Assembly: GCF_030053135.1 (NCBI RefSeq)
Contig: NZ_CP125653.1
Location: 310,001-374,000, forward strand
Direction: 5' to 3'
Length of the DNA stretch: 64,000 nucleotides
Source: Rhizobium sp. BT04
Lineage (GTDB): Bacteria > Pseudomonadota > Alphaproteobacteria > Rhizobiales > Rhizobiaceae
In this document: positions 6,852-15,343 of the stretch, in pieces
How the letters are laid out: each line of letters opens with the position of its first letter
Position numbering within the stretch: the first letter of the stretch is position 1
Translations under genes and position numbers: made by a program
Notes under the pieces: model-generated
Told to the model about the DNA's origin: nothing
Databases searched by the model: none
What the model saw: only the letters and a program-made list of their open reading frames with translations

Positions 6852-8212
6852 GATTGGGCTCCTCTCATGGTGTTGACCGCGCGCAGGCCGAGCTGGATGT
6901 ACTGGCCGGAGATATCGACCTCCAGGCCCGGTACGATCACCCTGACGACGGAGACCGGCAGAGCCCGGTGCGCAAACGGCACGACGACGATCTGCTCAAT
7001 GCCGGTTGCAGCCAGCCGGCCGGCAATCTGGCCGATGGTTTCCTGGATCGTCGCCGCGCGGCGATGACGGGGCTGGAAGGCGCGCATCCGGCCGTCGCCC
7101 TCGCAGAGTTCGACCACCTGCTGCATCGCCGCGCTCCGGTCGAGGCGCTGATAGATGCGCGGCGAAAAATCGTCGCGGCTGCCGGCAATCGCGGTCAGCC
7201 GGCTCTGCGCCGCTTCGGTGATGGCGCGCAACGCGGCGCGCACGGGATCGGGGTGGCAGCCGCAGCCGCCGCAGACATGCAACCAGCGCGCATCGACGCG
7301 GTCGGAAAGATTGCCGGGCATGATGACGGCGAGAAAAGCGGGAACGCCGATATCGGTGGTCATGTCGAGCAGCAGCAGCCGCATGCCGGCGCGCGCGATC
7401 CGATCGGTCATGATGTCGATGACCGCATCGTTGAAAGAGGCGGGGTCAATGCGGCTGTCTTTCAGCCGCTGCGGGGATTTCAGCTGGGTCAGAGCCCAGG
7501 CGTCGCGCTCCACCAGCTCGCAAAGCCCGTGCAGCACCGCTTCTGACGGCGTGTTGCCGGAGGCGAGCCCATCGCTCGACTGCTCGAAGCCCGGCGGCCT
7601 GTCGCCGCGATGATCAAGGCCGACGAGCCACCAGGGCACGAAGACGCTGCTGCCGGAAAACATGTCGAGCCCGGAGCACCAGGGAATGGGATTGCTGCCG
7701 ATCTCGTCAGGCGCGCAGCGTGCGACATTGTCGAGATCGATCATCGCGGCATGTTCCGCCCGCATGTTCTCGACTGTCGCCTGCGTCAGGTCGGCGGGTG
7801 GGATTTCGGCGATCCGCGTCTCGATCGCTTCCATGGCGGCCGAGGTCATGGCGGCATCATTGTCGATACCCTTGCCCTGAAACACCGAGAGCGTATGGCT
7901 GTTCGGGCGCGTGGCGAAGGCGACGGGGATGTTCAGGACGTCAAGTGCAGTCAGCAGACCGACGCGGGTGATGCCGAATTCGCGCAGATGCGGCCGGATG
8001 GCTGCGAGTGTCTGGGCCGGCGTGACCGCGCGATCATGATAATCGCTGACGCCAGCCGATGACCGTTCGAGATCATCGGCAAGCATTTCAAGAGCATTTT
8101 CGTTTTTCTTCGAATCACGAAGATGCTCTATCTCTTTGTCTTCACGCAATTCCGGACGCAAAACCGCTGCACACTTTTGCTGGAATTGCACTGGGCCGGT
8201 GAAAGCGGACAT
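6848..8212 (-). CDS. YcaO-domain protein (ATP-dependent cyclodehydratase-like)
   Basis: YcaO enzymes activate peptide backbone amides with ATP to make azolines or thioamides. The domain spans roughly residue 100 to the end: FQGKGIDNDAAMTSAAMEAIE, then SSDGLASGNTPSEAVLHGLCELVERDAW (ATP/Mg-binding region) and ALRAITEAAQSRL. The C-terminus (MRGAQS) lacks the PxPxP tail of many azoline-forming YcaOs, which fits a TfuA-partnered type. The reading frame opens at 8212, but codons from about 8197 to 8088 are a mosaic repeat element. A later ATG at 8086 (MLADDLERSS) may be the real start. It overlaps TfuA by 4 bp. Confidence 0.85.
   Translation of the reverse strand: MSAFTGPVQFQQKCAAVLRPELREDKEIEHLRDSKKNENALEMLADDLERSSAGVSDYHDRAVTPAQTLAAIRPHLREFGITRVGLLTALDVLNIPVAFATRPNSHTLSVFQGKGIDNDAAMTSAAMEAIETRIAEIPPADLTQATVENMRAEHAAMIDLDNVARCAPDEIGSNPIPWCSGLDMFSGSSVFVPWWLVGLDHRGDRPPGFEQSSDGLASGNTPSEAVLHGLCELVERDAWALTQLKSPQRLKDSRIDPASFNDAVIDIMTDRIARAGMRLLLLDMTTDIGVPAFLAVIMPGNLSDRVDARWLHVCGGCGCHPDPVRAALRAITEAAQSRLTAIAGSRDDFSPRIYQRLDRSAAMQQVVELCEGDGRMRAFQPRHRRAATIQETIGQIAGRLAATGIEQIVVVPFAHRALPVSVVRVIVPGLEVDISGQYIQLGLRAVNTMRGAQS
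8088..8197. repeat. Rhizobium intergenic mosaic-type repeat, type B copy 1
   Basis: This ~110-bp block aligns along its full length with 46721-46830. Shared segments include CGTTTTTCTTCGAATCACG versus CGTTTTTCTCCGAATCACG, then TTCACGCAATTCCGGACG and AAAACCGCT, ending CTGGAATTGC. It contains the inverted pair AGCATTTTCG / CGAAGATGCT. Unusually it lies in an open coding frame, supplying the N-terminal residues of the YcaO protein if translation starts at 8212. Confidence 0.8.
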
Positions 8213-8225
8213 ACCGGTCTCGCCC

Positions 8226-8369
8226 TTAGCGGAACCTCAGCGCATGCGTCAGGCTCTCGAGCGCATTAGCGGAAACGTTGAGTTCGTCATGTTTCATGGC
8301 TGCCTTGGCGGCTGCAGAGAAGCGCAGGGACTGTGTCTGAACTGCGGCGGTTTCAGCATTCGTCTTCAT
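8226..8369 (-). CDS. 47-residue peptide, candidate substrate of the YcaO/TfuA pair
   Basis: Read directly from the minus strand: ATG at 8369, TAA at 8226-8228, with GGAG (in CGGAGATGGACC) upstream. The product begins MKTNAETAAVQTQSLRFSAA and ends ESLTHALRFR. It is Ala/Ser/Thr-rich, mildly basic, and has no Cys. The stop is 13 bp before the earliest YcaO start, so all three genes form one unit. Small size, position and lack of another function fit a RiPP precursor. It has no similarity I recognise to trifolitoxin TfxA, and the lack of Cys would exclude thiazolines but not oxazolines or thioamides. Function is inferred. Confidence 0.6.
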   Translation of the reverse strand: MKTNAETAAVQTQSLRFSAAAKAAMKHDELNVSANALESLTHALRFR

Positions 8370-8475
8370 GGTCCATCTCCGATTGGTCGGGCAGCGTCTT
8401 GCTGCCGTTAACCATCGGAAGGAAACATTGCCTGCGTCATTTAAGCGTTACAGGCTTCGTTAAAAGGCGACGCAA

Positions 8476-10428
8476 TCAGGGAAGGCCGGCCAGTTGCAGG
8501 CCTTTTATCAGCGGTGCGGTAAAGGCAGGATCGCGATCGGGGACGAAATGGCGGATATCCTCGCTGCGGAAATCCGGGAAGTTTTCCAGAACCGTCCTGG
8601 CATAGTTCCCGGCCTTGACAGTATCGCCTGCCATGGCATGCGAGGCGGCCAGCAGACGCGCCGTCGCCTGTTTCGCCTTCACCGGCTCCAGCGCCTCGAT
8701 CGCCTTTTCATACTCTTCGCGCATGAAGTGGATGCCGCCGAGGTTCCAGTAATAATAATCCGGCGGTAGCGGATTGAGTTTGAAGGCCGCGCGGCTGAGT
8801 TCCAGCGCCCGATCGAAATCGCCGTCATGGGAAAGCGCGTCGGCGAAATCGGCAAGGATGTCGGCATCGTTGGGATTGAGATCCTGGGCCTGCTGGAAAT
8901 ATTCCAGGCTTTCGTCGAAGCGGCGGCGATAAAGCGCGACGAAGCCAAGCTCGCGGTAAGCCCGGCCGCTATTGGGGTCGGACTGCTGCGCCAACCGCGC
9001 AGCGCCGTTCGCCTCATCGAGCAGTTCCTTGTCCCGCATGCCGCGGATCAGCCATTCCATGCCGAGCGCGCGCGACACGCCGGCATGGGCGGCCGAGAAA
9101 TGCTCATAACGGTTGAGCGATGATTTGAACCATTTGCGCGCCTGGCGCAGATGCTGCAGGTCGGTCTGGGCGATCAGCCGCTTGCCTTCCAGGTAAAGAC
9201 GATAGGCAGAGGCCGGCGCGTCGCCGATCGGCATCGCCAGTTCGTGGCGCTCGATCGTGTCGGCGAGCGAGGAGACGATCCGCCGCGTCAGATGCGCGAA
9301 GGATTCGCTGATCTTCTGCATGACCAGCGGCAGTTCCAGTGCCCAGATCACCTCCGATGTCGTCGTGCGCGTCAGCCGGCAGGTGGCAAAGACATCCTCG
9401 TCGCGGCCCTGAATGGTGACGTAGACCGCATAGTCGAAGCTGAGGTCGAGCGGGCCGGGCACGGCACGCGAGGGATCGATCGAGCGGCTGAGGATCTCCA
9501 GGCTGGTATGCGCGGCAATCACCTTGAAGCCGCGCTGCTGGCTGAGGCCGATGGTGACGTCTTCGAGAAGCGCCCGGCCGACGCGCTCCATCAGCGGATC
9601 GGTGAAGATGCTTTCCGGCGGCAGGATGATGATGCGCGGCTGGCCGAGCAGATCGGCCGATATGCCTAATACCGACGAGCGCTCCGGCGCGGCAACTTGT
9701 GCTGCCGGGATCAGGCCGAGTTCGCGGGCAAGCGCTGTGGTGCTTTCCTCCGGCTCGGTGTCGAAGTCGTCCTTCAGCTGGCTCTTGCACTTCAAATAAG
9801 CCTGACGGGCCGCGGCCGGATCGCTCAGCCTGACATGGGTGCGCATCAGGGCGCGATAGGCCGTCTCATTGGCAGGGTCGAGCTGCAGCAGACGCCGGGC
9901 CAGCGTGATCAGCTCTTCATCGGATCTGTCCTCCGATGTTTCGATCAGCCGGGTGAGATGGGCCGAGCGCAATTCGTCGATACGCTGGCGCTCGAACGTC
10001 AGCCAGTCCTCGGCGCCCTGTGTCGGCGATTTGGCGCCTTCGAGCAAATCGCCGTTCAGCATATCGCTGTCTTCGGGGGCGAGCGGCCCTTTCCGCTTCA
10101 GGATATGGATATCGACCTCCCAGCCGTCGGCAAGCCCGATATGGGTTCGGGTCGCGGCAAGCAGCGGCGGAAGGCCGGCGGGAATGCTCTGTTCGATGCG
10201 CGCCAAGAGCTGGCGCAGGCTGCCTGCCCGCTTTTCCGGCAGCTCCGATTGCCAGAGCTGACGCCGGACGGTTTCGCGATCGAGTTCGAGATCGGCTTCG
10301 GCGGCGAGCATGGCGAGGAGAAAATAAGACTTCTCCGGCAAGGGGAGTTCCTTCCCCGCCGCCAGCAATCTTGGTCTTCCGAGCAGGCAGAGCCTGTTCG
10401 TCGACATCTGCCCGGATGTCCGTTGCAT
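8476..10428 (-). CDS. SARP-like (BTAD) transcriptional activator with TPR tail
   Basis: About 650 residues. The N-terminal part resembles an OmpR-type winged helix of SARP proteins (LCLLGRPRLLAAGKELPLPEKSYFLLAMLA, then RETVRRQLW), followed by a bacterial transcriptional activation domain (EDWLTFERQRIDELR ... YLKCKSQLKDDFDTEPEE). The middle resembles adenylate-cyclase/TolB-type sensor segments (RIIILPPESIFTDP). The C-terminus carries several TPRs (YFQQAQDLNPNDADILADFADALS and neighbours). The ATG at 10428 follows GGTGAGAACCGAG; 10407 is an alternative. It lies upstream of the peptide-YcaO-TfuA genes on the same strand after 106 bp and is a plausible regulator of them. Confidence 0.78.
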   Translation of the reverse strand: MQRTSGQMSTNRLCLLGRPRLLAAGKELPLPEKSYFLLAMLAAEADLELDRETVRRQLWQSELPEKRAGSLRQLLARIEQSIPAGLPPLLAATRTHIGLADGWEVDIHILKRKGPLAPEDSDMLNGDLLEGAKSPTQGAEDWLTFERQRIDELRSAHLTRLIETSEDRSDEELITLARRLLQLDPANETAYRALMRTHVRLSDPAAARQAYLKCKSQLKDDFDTEPEESTTALARELGLIPAAQVAAPERSSVLGISADLLGQPRIIILPPESIFTDPLMERVGRALLEDVTIGLSQQRGFKVIAAHTSLEILSRSIDPSRAVPGPLDLSFDYAVYVTIQGRDEDVFATCRLTRTTTSEVIWALELPLVMQKISESFAHLTRRIVSSLADTIERHELAMPIGDAPASAYRLYLEGKRLIAQTDLQHLRQARKWFKSSLNRYEHFSAAHAGVSRALGMEWLIRGMRDKELLDEANGAARLAQQSDPNSGRAYRELGFVALYRRRFDESLEYFQQAQDLNPNDADILADFADALSHDGDFDRALELSRAAFKLNPLPPDYYYWNLGGIHFMREEYEKAIEALEPVKAKQATARLLAASHAMAGDTVKAGNYARTVLENFPDFRSEDIRHFVPDRDPAFTAPLIKGLQLAGLP

Positions 10429-10684
10429 CTCGGTTCTCACCCCTGAAGCCAAGGCGCGCAAACGCACCGGCCAATCAAAAGCATGTTAGAGCCATAATAG
10501 CCCGGCGCATAGCGGCTCTGCTATAAAAAAGAAGAATTTTCATCGAATATTTGCATAATCGCGCGTCACTCGCGGAAGGAATGCTTGATCAACACTGTCA
10601 TCAGGATACGGTTTGCGTTCCTTGGCGGCAGGTTATTTGGCGACGGTCCGTATCACGGGCTGTTCTCGACCGAATTGCAGCCGC

Positions 10685-10885
10685 CTATAGTCCGAGCCCC
10701 TTGATGTGCTCGATCGAACGCCGGGCGAAGCGGCGCCAGTCGGCCGGATTGTCATGTTCGGTGACGATATGCTCAGCCTTCGTCCGGCGAAATAGCGGCA
10801 CGAGCATTTCCCAGTCGATGATGCCGTCGCCGGTGGCCGTCCAGCCGTCCTCTTCGACATCGTAAACTTGACGATCGCAAGGCAA
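10685..10885 (-). pseudogene. C-terminal remnant of a sugar phosphate isomerase/epimerase (TIM barrel)
   Basis: The minus-strand frame reads VYDVEEDGWTATGDGIIDW, MLVPLFRRTKAEHIVTEHDN and PADWRRFARRSIEHIKGLGL before a stop at 10685. This is typical of the last 55-60 residues of xylose-isomerase-like TIM-barrel proteins (G-D-G-x-x-D-W, then E-H-D-x-P). The rest of the barrel is absent: upstream sequence is unrelated and runs into the inverted repeat at 10953. I read it as a gene cut by insertion or deletion at the edge of the 10.9-17.8 kb cassette. Confidence 0.65.
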
Positions 10886-10952
10886 TTCTAGGCTGGCCGC
10901 GCCCGGCGGTACATGCCCGAGCGATTTGCGCCCACAGGATGGGAATTCTCTG

Positions 10953-11016
10953 CCCGATTGTTCAAGCCCTTGTGACAGCGATGTTCAACACCGGGCATGA
11001 TCTCACGCTTTGCAGC
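10953..11016. repeat. Left copy of a ~64-bp inverted repeat flanking the purine cassette
   Basis: CCCGATTGTTCAAGCCCTTG is followed by TGACAGCGATGTTCAACACC and GGGCATGATCTCACGCTTTG. This matches the reverse complement of 17745-17807 with about four substitutions and one indel. The copies face each other across the ABC transporter/oxygenase/deaminase genes. No transposase is recognisable at either copy. Confidence 0.8.
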
Positions 11017-11052
11017 TTCGATGGTCAAATAACGGACATCGGGACTGAAAAG

Positions 11053-11090
11053 AAAAGGGGACCGGCAGGCTTCGCCGGTCCCCTTTTTTT
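11053..11090. terminator. Strong bidirectional rho-independent terminator
   Basis: AAAAGGGGACCGGC (11053-11066) and GCCGGTCCCCTTTT (11074-11087) form a perfect 14-bp stem with a 7-nt loop, followed by more T residues on the plus strand and TTTTCTTTT on the minus strand. It lies 14 bp after the amidohydrolase stop and ends the minus-strand cassette. Confidence 0.9.
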
Positions 11091-11103
11091 CCTAGAGAGC
11101 GGC

Positions 11104-12456
11104 TCAAGCGGTCTGGAAATCTGTGAGCATGCTGTAAGAGGGCAATGTCCTGTTGGCGAAGATCCCCTTGCGGAGGAGGACGCGGTCGGAGTGCGGACGG
11201 GCGATAACCTGGTCGAGGCTCCAGGCTTCCAGGATCATCAGGTTTGCCGGACGATCGACGCCGATCGTACCGGCGTCGATGCCCATGATGCCAGCGGGTG
11301 CGCGGCCGGCAAGAGCGGGCGCATCCGCGTAAGGATGGTCGAGATGCAGGATGCGCACCGCTTGCCGCCAGGTGTCCAGCATGTCGTGATCGCCATAGGC
11401 AAAGAACGGATCGCGGCAATTGTCGCCGGCCGCGGCGACCGGAATGCCAGCCGCCTGCAATTCCAGCACGGGCGTGACCCCGCGCCAGCGCGGCGTGCGG
11501 CCGTCTTCGCGATCCTGGAGATACATGTTGACGGTTGGCAGCGTGATGATCGACAGGCCGGCATCGGCGATCAGCGCGATCGTGTCGCGCAATTCTTGCT
11601 CGCCCAGAAGCGCAAGCGAACAGCAGTGGCCACACGTCACGCGCCCCTCGTAACCGTGGCGGATGGCGGCACGCGCCACATGCGGCAGGGCATCGGCCTG
11701 TGCCGCCTCGTCGACATGTAGATCGATATCGAGTTCCCGCTCCTTCGCCAGCGCAAACAACCGGTCGAGCAGCAGGTCGATATCGTCGAGGCCTGACCCA
11801 TGGGTGCCCCCGGAGGCGCGGGTGACGCCGCCGAGCAAGCCGCCGTGGACGGCAACGATATCGGCAAGGCGGGCGCCATAGTCGTCGCGATAGGCATCGA
11901 GCGGCACGAGGCCGGCAGCCTGCAAGGTGATGCAGCCTTTCCAGCGTTCGCGCATTTCGGCAAACGCGCTCCAGGTGATTTCCGCCTGCCCCTCGTGACT
12001 GTCGAGATGGGTGCGGATAGCGGCCACGCCATGGGCGTCGGCCGTTGCAAGACCGAATTCCATCCGTCGCAGGAGGTCGTCGGCATTCCAGTGGGCAAGG
12101 CGGTCCGCCGTCGTCGCGGCGCGCGCGCCGGGATGCGTGCCGCCGGAATCGGGCGCACGTCCCATGGTGTGGCCCTTGTCGAGATGGGCGTGCGCGTCGA
12201 TCAGAAGCGGCCAGACATGGCGGCCGTCGAGCGCGACTGTATCTTCGCCACCATCGGCAAGGGCCGGCGTTATCGCAGCGATCCTGCCGTTCTCGACCAG
12301 AATATCCACGAGGGTGGAACCGTCCCGGTCCACCTCCGCACCACCAGGCGCGTCATCTGCAAGCAGCGCGACCGGGACGCGCGCCTTCGCAAGACGAATG
12401 CGCTCCGGTCTCGCCAGACGGGCGGCAAGGCTGGGAAACAGGGACAGATCGTTCAT
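11104..12456 (-). CDS. Cytosine deaminase-like amidohydrolase
   Basis: This 450-residue metal-dependent hydrolase resembles CodA-type deaminases. It shows LIDAHAHLDKGH (first metal pair, ~residue 87), RTHLDSH, DLHVDEA (~245), TCGHCCSLALL (~273) and AAGDNCRDPF (catalytic Asp, ~345). It probably deaminates a heterocyclic base. In a locus controlled by xanthine-type riboswitches, a purine-related substrate such as guanine or an N-substituted base is as likely as cytosine. It is the last gene of the minus-strand cassette, 32 bp after the LysR gene, and is followed by a strong terminator. Confidence 0.78.
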   Translation of the reverse strand: MNDLSLFPSLAARLARPERIRLAKARVPVALLADDAPGGAEVDRDGSTLVDILVENGRIAAITPALADGGEDTVALDGRHVWPLLIDAHAHLDKGHTMGRAPDSGGTHPGARAATTADRLAHWNADDLLRRMEFGLATADAHGVAAIRTHLDSHEGQAEITWSAFAEMRERWKGCITLQAAGLVPLDAYRDDYGARLADIVAVHGGLLGGVTRASGGTHGSGLDDIDLLLDRLFALAKERELDIDLHVDEAAQADALPHVARAAIRHGYEGRVTCGHCCSLALLGEQELRDTIALIADAGLSIITLPTVNMYLQDREDGRTPRWRGVTPVLELQAAGIPVAAAGDNCRDPFFAYGDHDMLDTWRQAVRILHLDHPYADAPALAGRAPAGIMGIDAGTIGVDRPANLMILEAWSLDQVIARPHSDRVLLRKGIFANRTLPSYSMLTDFQTA

Positions 12457-12488
12457 GGGGGGTCTCTATTGGATGGGTTGCCGAGCGG

Positions 12489-13391
12489 TCAGTTCTCGTC
12501 GAACGAGGCGAGCAGACGCTCCTGCGCGAATTGCATGAAATGGCTGCCGGCGGGCGAAAGCGAGCCGCGGGCGCGGTGGAGGATATTGAGCCGTTGTAGC
12601 GAGCCGGTTCCCGTCAGCGGAATGAAGACCAGGTCGCCAGTCGCCATTTCGCGGTCGACGTCGAGCCGGTTGAGGAAGGTGATGTGAGGCGTTGTCCGGG
12701 CAAGGCGCTTCATCAGTTCCATCGAATTGGTCTCGACGACGGGAACAAGGGTGGCGCGCGCCGGGGCAGTCGCCTCGACGACCTCGCGCAGCGACAGCGA
12801 TCGATCCGCCAGAACCAGCGGATAGAGCAGGCAATCGGACATGCGCACGGTCTTGCGGTTTGCGAGGGGATGGGCGGGCGCGACGACGGCTCCCAGCGCA
12901 TGGCGAAACTCGGCGGCGCGTTGCAGCCGGCTATCGTCCGGCAGGTTGTAGGCAATGGCGAGATCGGCCTGGCCGAGCGCAACCATCTCCGCAACAGTCG
13001 TCCGGTCGCCGACCATGATCCGCAGGCTGACCTGCGGATGTTTTTCTCGGTAAGCGGCAACGATCTCGGCAATCCGGCCCGCAGCGAGCGTTGCCATGGT
13101 CGCCAGCACCACCTCGCCGCGATTGAGCCCCTTGAGGGACTGGATCTGCGCTCGCATCCGCTGATGCGCCTGCAGTGTCTCGCGAATGTGCTGGATGAGG
13201 ATCTCGCCGGAACTCGTGAGTTTCAGGCCGCGCGGCAGGCGCTCGAAAATGGGTGCCTGCAGCTCTTCCTCAAGCTCCAGGATATAGCGGTTCACCGCAG
13301 AAGCGGCGACATGCAATGTCTTTGCCGCCTTGCGGATGGAGCCCTGTCGGGCCACCTCGTCGATATAACGCAGCGCGCGTCCATGAAGCAT
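12489..13391 (-). CDS. LysR-family transcriptional regulator
   Basis: The N-terminal winged helix (LHGRALRYIDEVARQGSIRKAA, then AASAVNRYILELEEELQAPIFERLPRGLKLTSSG) is a clear LysR DNA-binding domain, followed by a substrate-binding-type effector domain. About 300 residues when started at the ATG at 13391; the frame extends to 13454 but the longer N-terminus does not look like the family. It lies between the oxygenase and the deaminase on the same strand, so the regulator is inside the operon rather than divergent from it, less usual for LysR proteins. It probably adds a second control layer to the riboswitches. Confidence 0.85.
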   Translation of the reverse strand: MLHGRALRYIDEVARQGSIRKAAKTLHVAASAVNRYILELEEELQAPIFERLPRGLKLTSSGEILIQHIRETLQAHQRMRAQIQSLKGLNRGEVVLATMATLAAGRIAEIVAAYREKHPQVSLRIMVGDRTTVAEMVALGQADLAIAYNLPDDSRLQRAAEFRHALGAVVAPAHPLANRKTVRMSDCLLYPLVLADRSLSLREVVEATAPARATLVPVVETNSMELMKRLARTTPHITFLNRLDVDREMATGDLVFIPLTGTGSLQRLNILHRARGSLSPAGSHFMQFAQERLLASFDEN

Positions 13392-13462
13392 GATGGGTCC
13401 GTTGCCTGACGGGAGTCGGATTGACTGTTCCACGATGTCACCGCAACGGACCATCTACAACG

Positions 13463-14458
13463 TCACTTCTTGGCGAAATTGGCGTTGATGCGCCGGGTCA
13501 GGTATTCGCCGGCGGTGATCGCCTCGTATTTGCCGAGCGGACCCTCAATGACGGCATCGCGGTTTGCCTGGCAGAAGAACGGCAGGGACAGCCGGCGGCC
13601 CATATACTCATTCTCGCGCGGCATACGCACCCGGTGCAGCGTCGACTGCAGCTGGTCGTCCGACCAGCGCATCAGCATGTCGCCGATGTTGCAGGTGATG
13701 TAGCCCTTGCGCGGCGGAACATCCGTCCATTCCTTCAGGGCTGCATCCTTGCCCGGGCACACCTGGAGCCCGCCTTCGCCCTCCTTCTGGTGAAGGATGG
13801 TCAAGCAATCGAAGTCCGAATGCGCGCCGGCACGCCACGCCGTGAAGTCTTCCGGCTTGGCGCCTTCCATCGACATGTAGTGGATGAGGCGCAGCGTCGA
13901 TTGATACTGGTCTGAAGACGGGTCATGCGCCTTGGTGAAGAAATCCTCGGCAAAGCCCATCTTCAGCGCGAAGCAGGAGAGGATGCGCATGCCGAGTTCC
14001 CAGTTCTGGCGCTCGAAGCGGAGCATCTTTTCCCGGAAGCCCGGAAGATCGTCTTCGCTCGGCCACAGGTTGAGGCGGATCATGTCCGGCCGGGTGAGCT
14101 GGAAGCTCTCCTTGTTATCCGGCGTACCGGTGGAAGGGCGGACCTGCGCCTTGAATTCCCAGCCGGCATTGATGCCTTTCGGCATCGGGGTTCTCGCCTT
14201 AACCTCCGCCGGCAGTTCGAAGAATGTCCAGGCGGTGTCGAAGGCCGCGTCAATATCGTCCTGAGCGATGCCGTGATTGTAGACCTGGAAGAAACCGATA
14301 TCGACCGAGGCCTGCCAGAGTGCATCGGCGATCTCGTGCTTGCGGTTGTCGAAGTCAGAAAGGTCGATGACGGGGATCTCCCGGTCAACGGTCGTGCCCA
14401 TGCCGCCGATGGTCGCTTCCTTGGCGAGTTCCGCGAGGGTGTCTGTCTGGATATTCAT
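13463..14458 (-). CDS. 2-oxoglutarate/Fe(II)-dependent oxygenase, isopenicillin N synthase family
   Basis: This 331-residue protein has the N-terminal DIOX_N segment (EIPVIDLSDFDNRKHEIADAL, IGFFQVYNHGI) and the C-terminal catalytic domain. The iron ligands are visible as H-S-D in AGAHSDFDCLTIL and the distal His in STLHRV, with R in RLSLPFF for 2-oxoglutarate. The ATG at 14458 follows AAGGAG; the frame continues upstream to 15247 only by chance. A riboswitch-like element lies 40 nt upstream. Oxygenases of this family are linked to NMT1-motif RNAs, so hydroxylation of a purine or related base is the best guess. Confidence 0.85.
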   Translation of the reverse strand: MNIQTDTLAELAKEATIGGMGTTVDREIPVIDLSDFDNRKHEIADALWQASVDIGFFQVYNHGIAQDDIDAAFDTAWTFFELPAEVKARTPMPKGINAGWEFKAQVRPSTGTPDNKESFQLTRPDMIRLNLWPSEDDLPGFREKMLRFERQNWELGMRILSCFALKMGFAEDFFTKAHDPSSDQYQSTLRLIHYMSMEGAKPEDFTAWRAGAHSDFDCLTILHQKEGEGGLQVCPGKDAALKEWTDVPPRKGYITCNIGDMLMRWSDDQLQSTLHRVRMPRENEYMGRRLSLPFFCQANRDAVIEGPLGKYEAITAGEYLTRRINANFAKK

Positions 14459-14498
14459 ACTATTCTCCTTACGTGAATGCCGGCGAACCGGCGGTTGA

Positions 14499-14536
14499 GG
14501 AGCAATGTCCGGGCAGGGCCCGACTGCTTCTACTCC
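14499..14536 (-). ncRNA. NMT1-motif (xanthine) riboswitch, copy 1
   Basis: On the minus strand the RNA reads GGAG-UAGAAGCAGU, then a hairpin CGGGC-CCU-GCCCG, then GACAUUG-CUCC. Outer stem GGAG (14536-14533) pairs with CUCC (14502-14499). The UAGAAGC and G-x-x-AUUGCUC core is what I recall of the NMT1-motif aptamer that binds xanthine and urate. It lies just before the oxygenase ribosome site (AAGGAG), where translational control is plausible. Identification rests on remembered consensus, not a covariance search. Confidence 0.82.
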
Positions 14537-14544
14537 GGATGGGT

Positions 14545-15339
14545 TCAGCCGTTTTTTGGCAGGCTCCAGGGAAAGAGGAGCTTCTGCGTCAGGACCACGG
14601 CCTGAAACAGCAAGAGCGACATAGCGGCGAGCACCAGCAAGCCGGCCCAGGCCTGTGGCAGCTTGAACAGGGAGGTCGACAGCTGGATGAAATAGCCGAC
14701 GCCGGCTTCGGATGCGCAGAACTCCGCAACCACGGCGCCGATGACGGCAAGCGTGATCGAGATTTTCAGCGCCGAGAAGATGTAGGGCACCGCAAACGGC
14801 AGGCGTATCTGGGTGATCTCGCGGAAGCCCGAGGCGCGCAGACTTCGCGACAGCTCGATCAGCTCCGGCGGGGTTGCCGCAAGGCCCGTTGCGGTAGAGA
14901 CGACGAGCGGAAAGAAGGTGATGAGACAGGTGATAACGATGCGTGGCGCATCGCCGGCCCCGAGCACGACGATGATGATCGGCGCAATCGCCACCACCGG
15001 CGTCGACTGCACGACGACGAGCAGCGGATAGAGCGTTCGCGACAGGAATGGCGAGCGCATCATGACCACCGCGAGCGGAATGGCGATAACGATGGACGTC
15101 GCATAACCGATCAGCGCCACCCGCAACGTCGCGGCGATGTGACCCATCCAGCGCTCGAAGCCGATGGAGGAGAACGAGCCGAGGATCGCGCTTGGCGGCG
15201 GCAGCAGATAGGTCGGGATCGACAGGAGCCGCGCTGCCGCTTCCCATAGCAGCACCGTGCCGATCAGGGCCGCGGCGGTTGTGATGCCCGGCAACGCCAG
15301 CACCTGCTTGAGGAGCGCGACCGGTGTCCGGCTCTGCAT
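14545..15339 (-). CDS. ABC transporter permease (SsuC/NMT1-type)
   Basis: A BPD_transp_1 permease with six likely membrane segments. The EAA-type cytoplasmic loop is LSRSLRASGFREITQIRLPFAVPYIFSALKISI. The ATG at 15339 follows the stop of the ATPase gene by 4 bp and has GAGG upstream; the frame also opens at 15396, which would overlap the ATPase by 53 bp. It forms a complete importer with the ATPase (15344) and the binding protein (16123). The family takes up sulfonates, nitrate and pyrimidine or thiamine precursors; here the riboswitches point to a purine. Confidence 0.85.
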   Translation of the reverse strand: MQSRTPVALLKQVLALPGITTAAALIGTVLLWEAAARLLSIPTYLLPPPSAILGSFSSIGFERWMGHIAATLRVALIGYATSIVIAIPLAVVMMRSPFLSRTLYPLLVVVQSTPVVAIAPIIIVVLGAGDAPRIVITCLITFFPLVVSTATGLAATPPELIELSRSLRASGFREITQIRLPFAVPYIFSALKISITLAVIGAVVAEFCASEAGVGYFIQLSTSLFKLPQAWAGLLVLAAMSLLLFQAVVLTQKLLFPWSLPKNG

Positions 15340-15343
15340 GGCC

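Noticed and set aside
14459..15247. Long N-terminal extension of the oxygenase reading frame
   Set aside because: The 594-codon frame runs through the permease gene and the riboswitch; homology and the ribosome site AAGGAG place the start at 14458.
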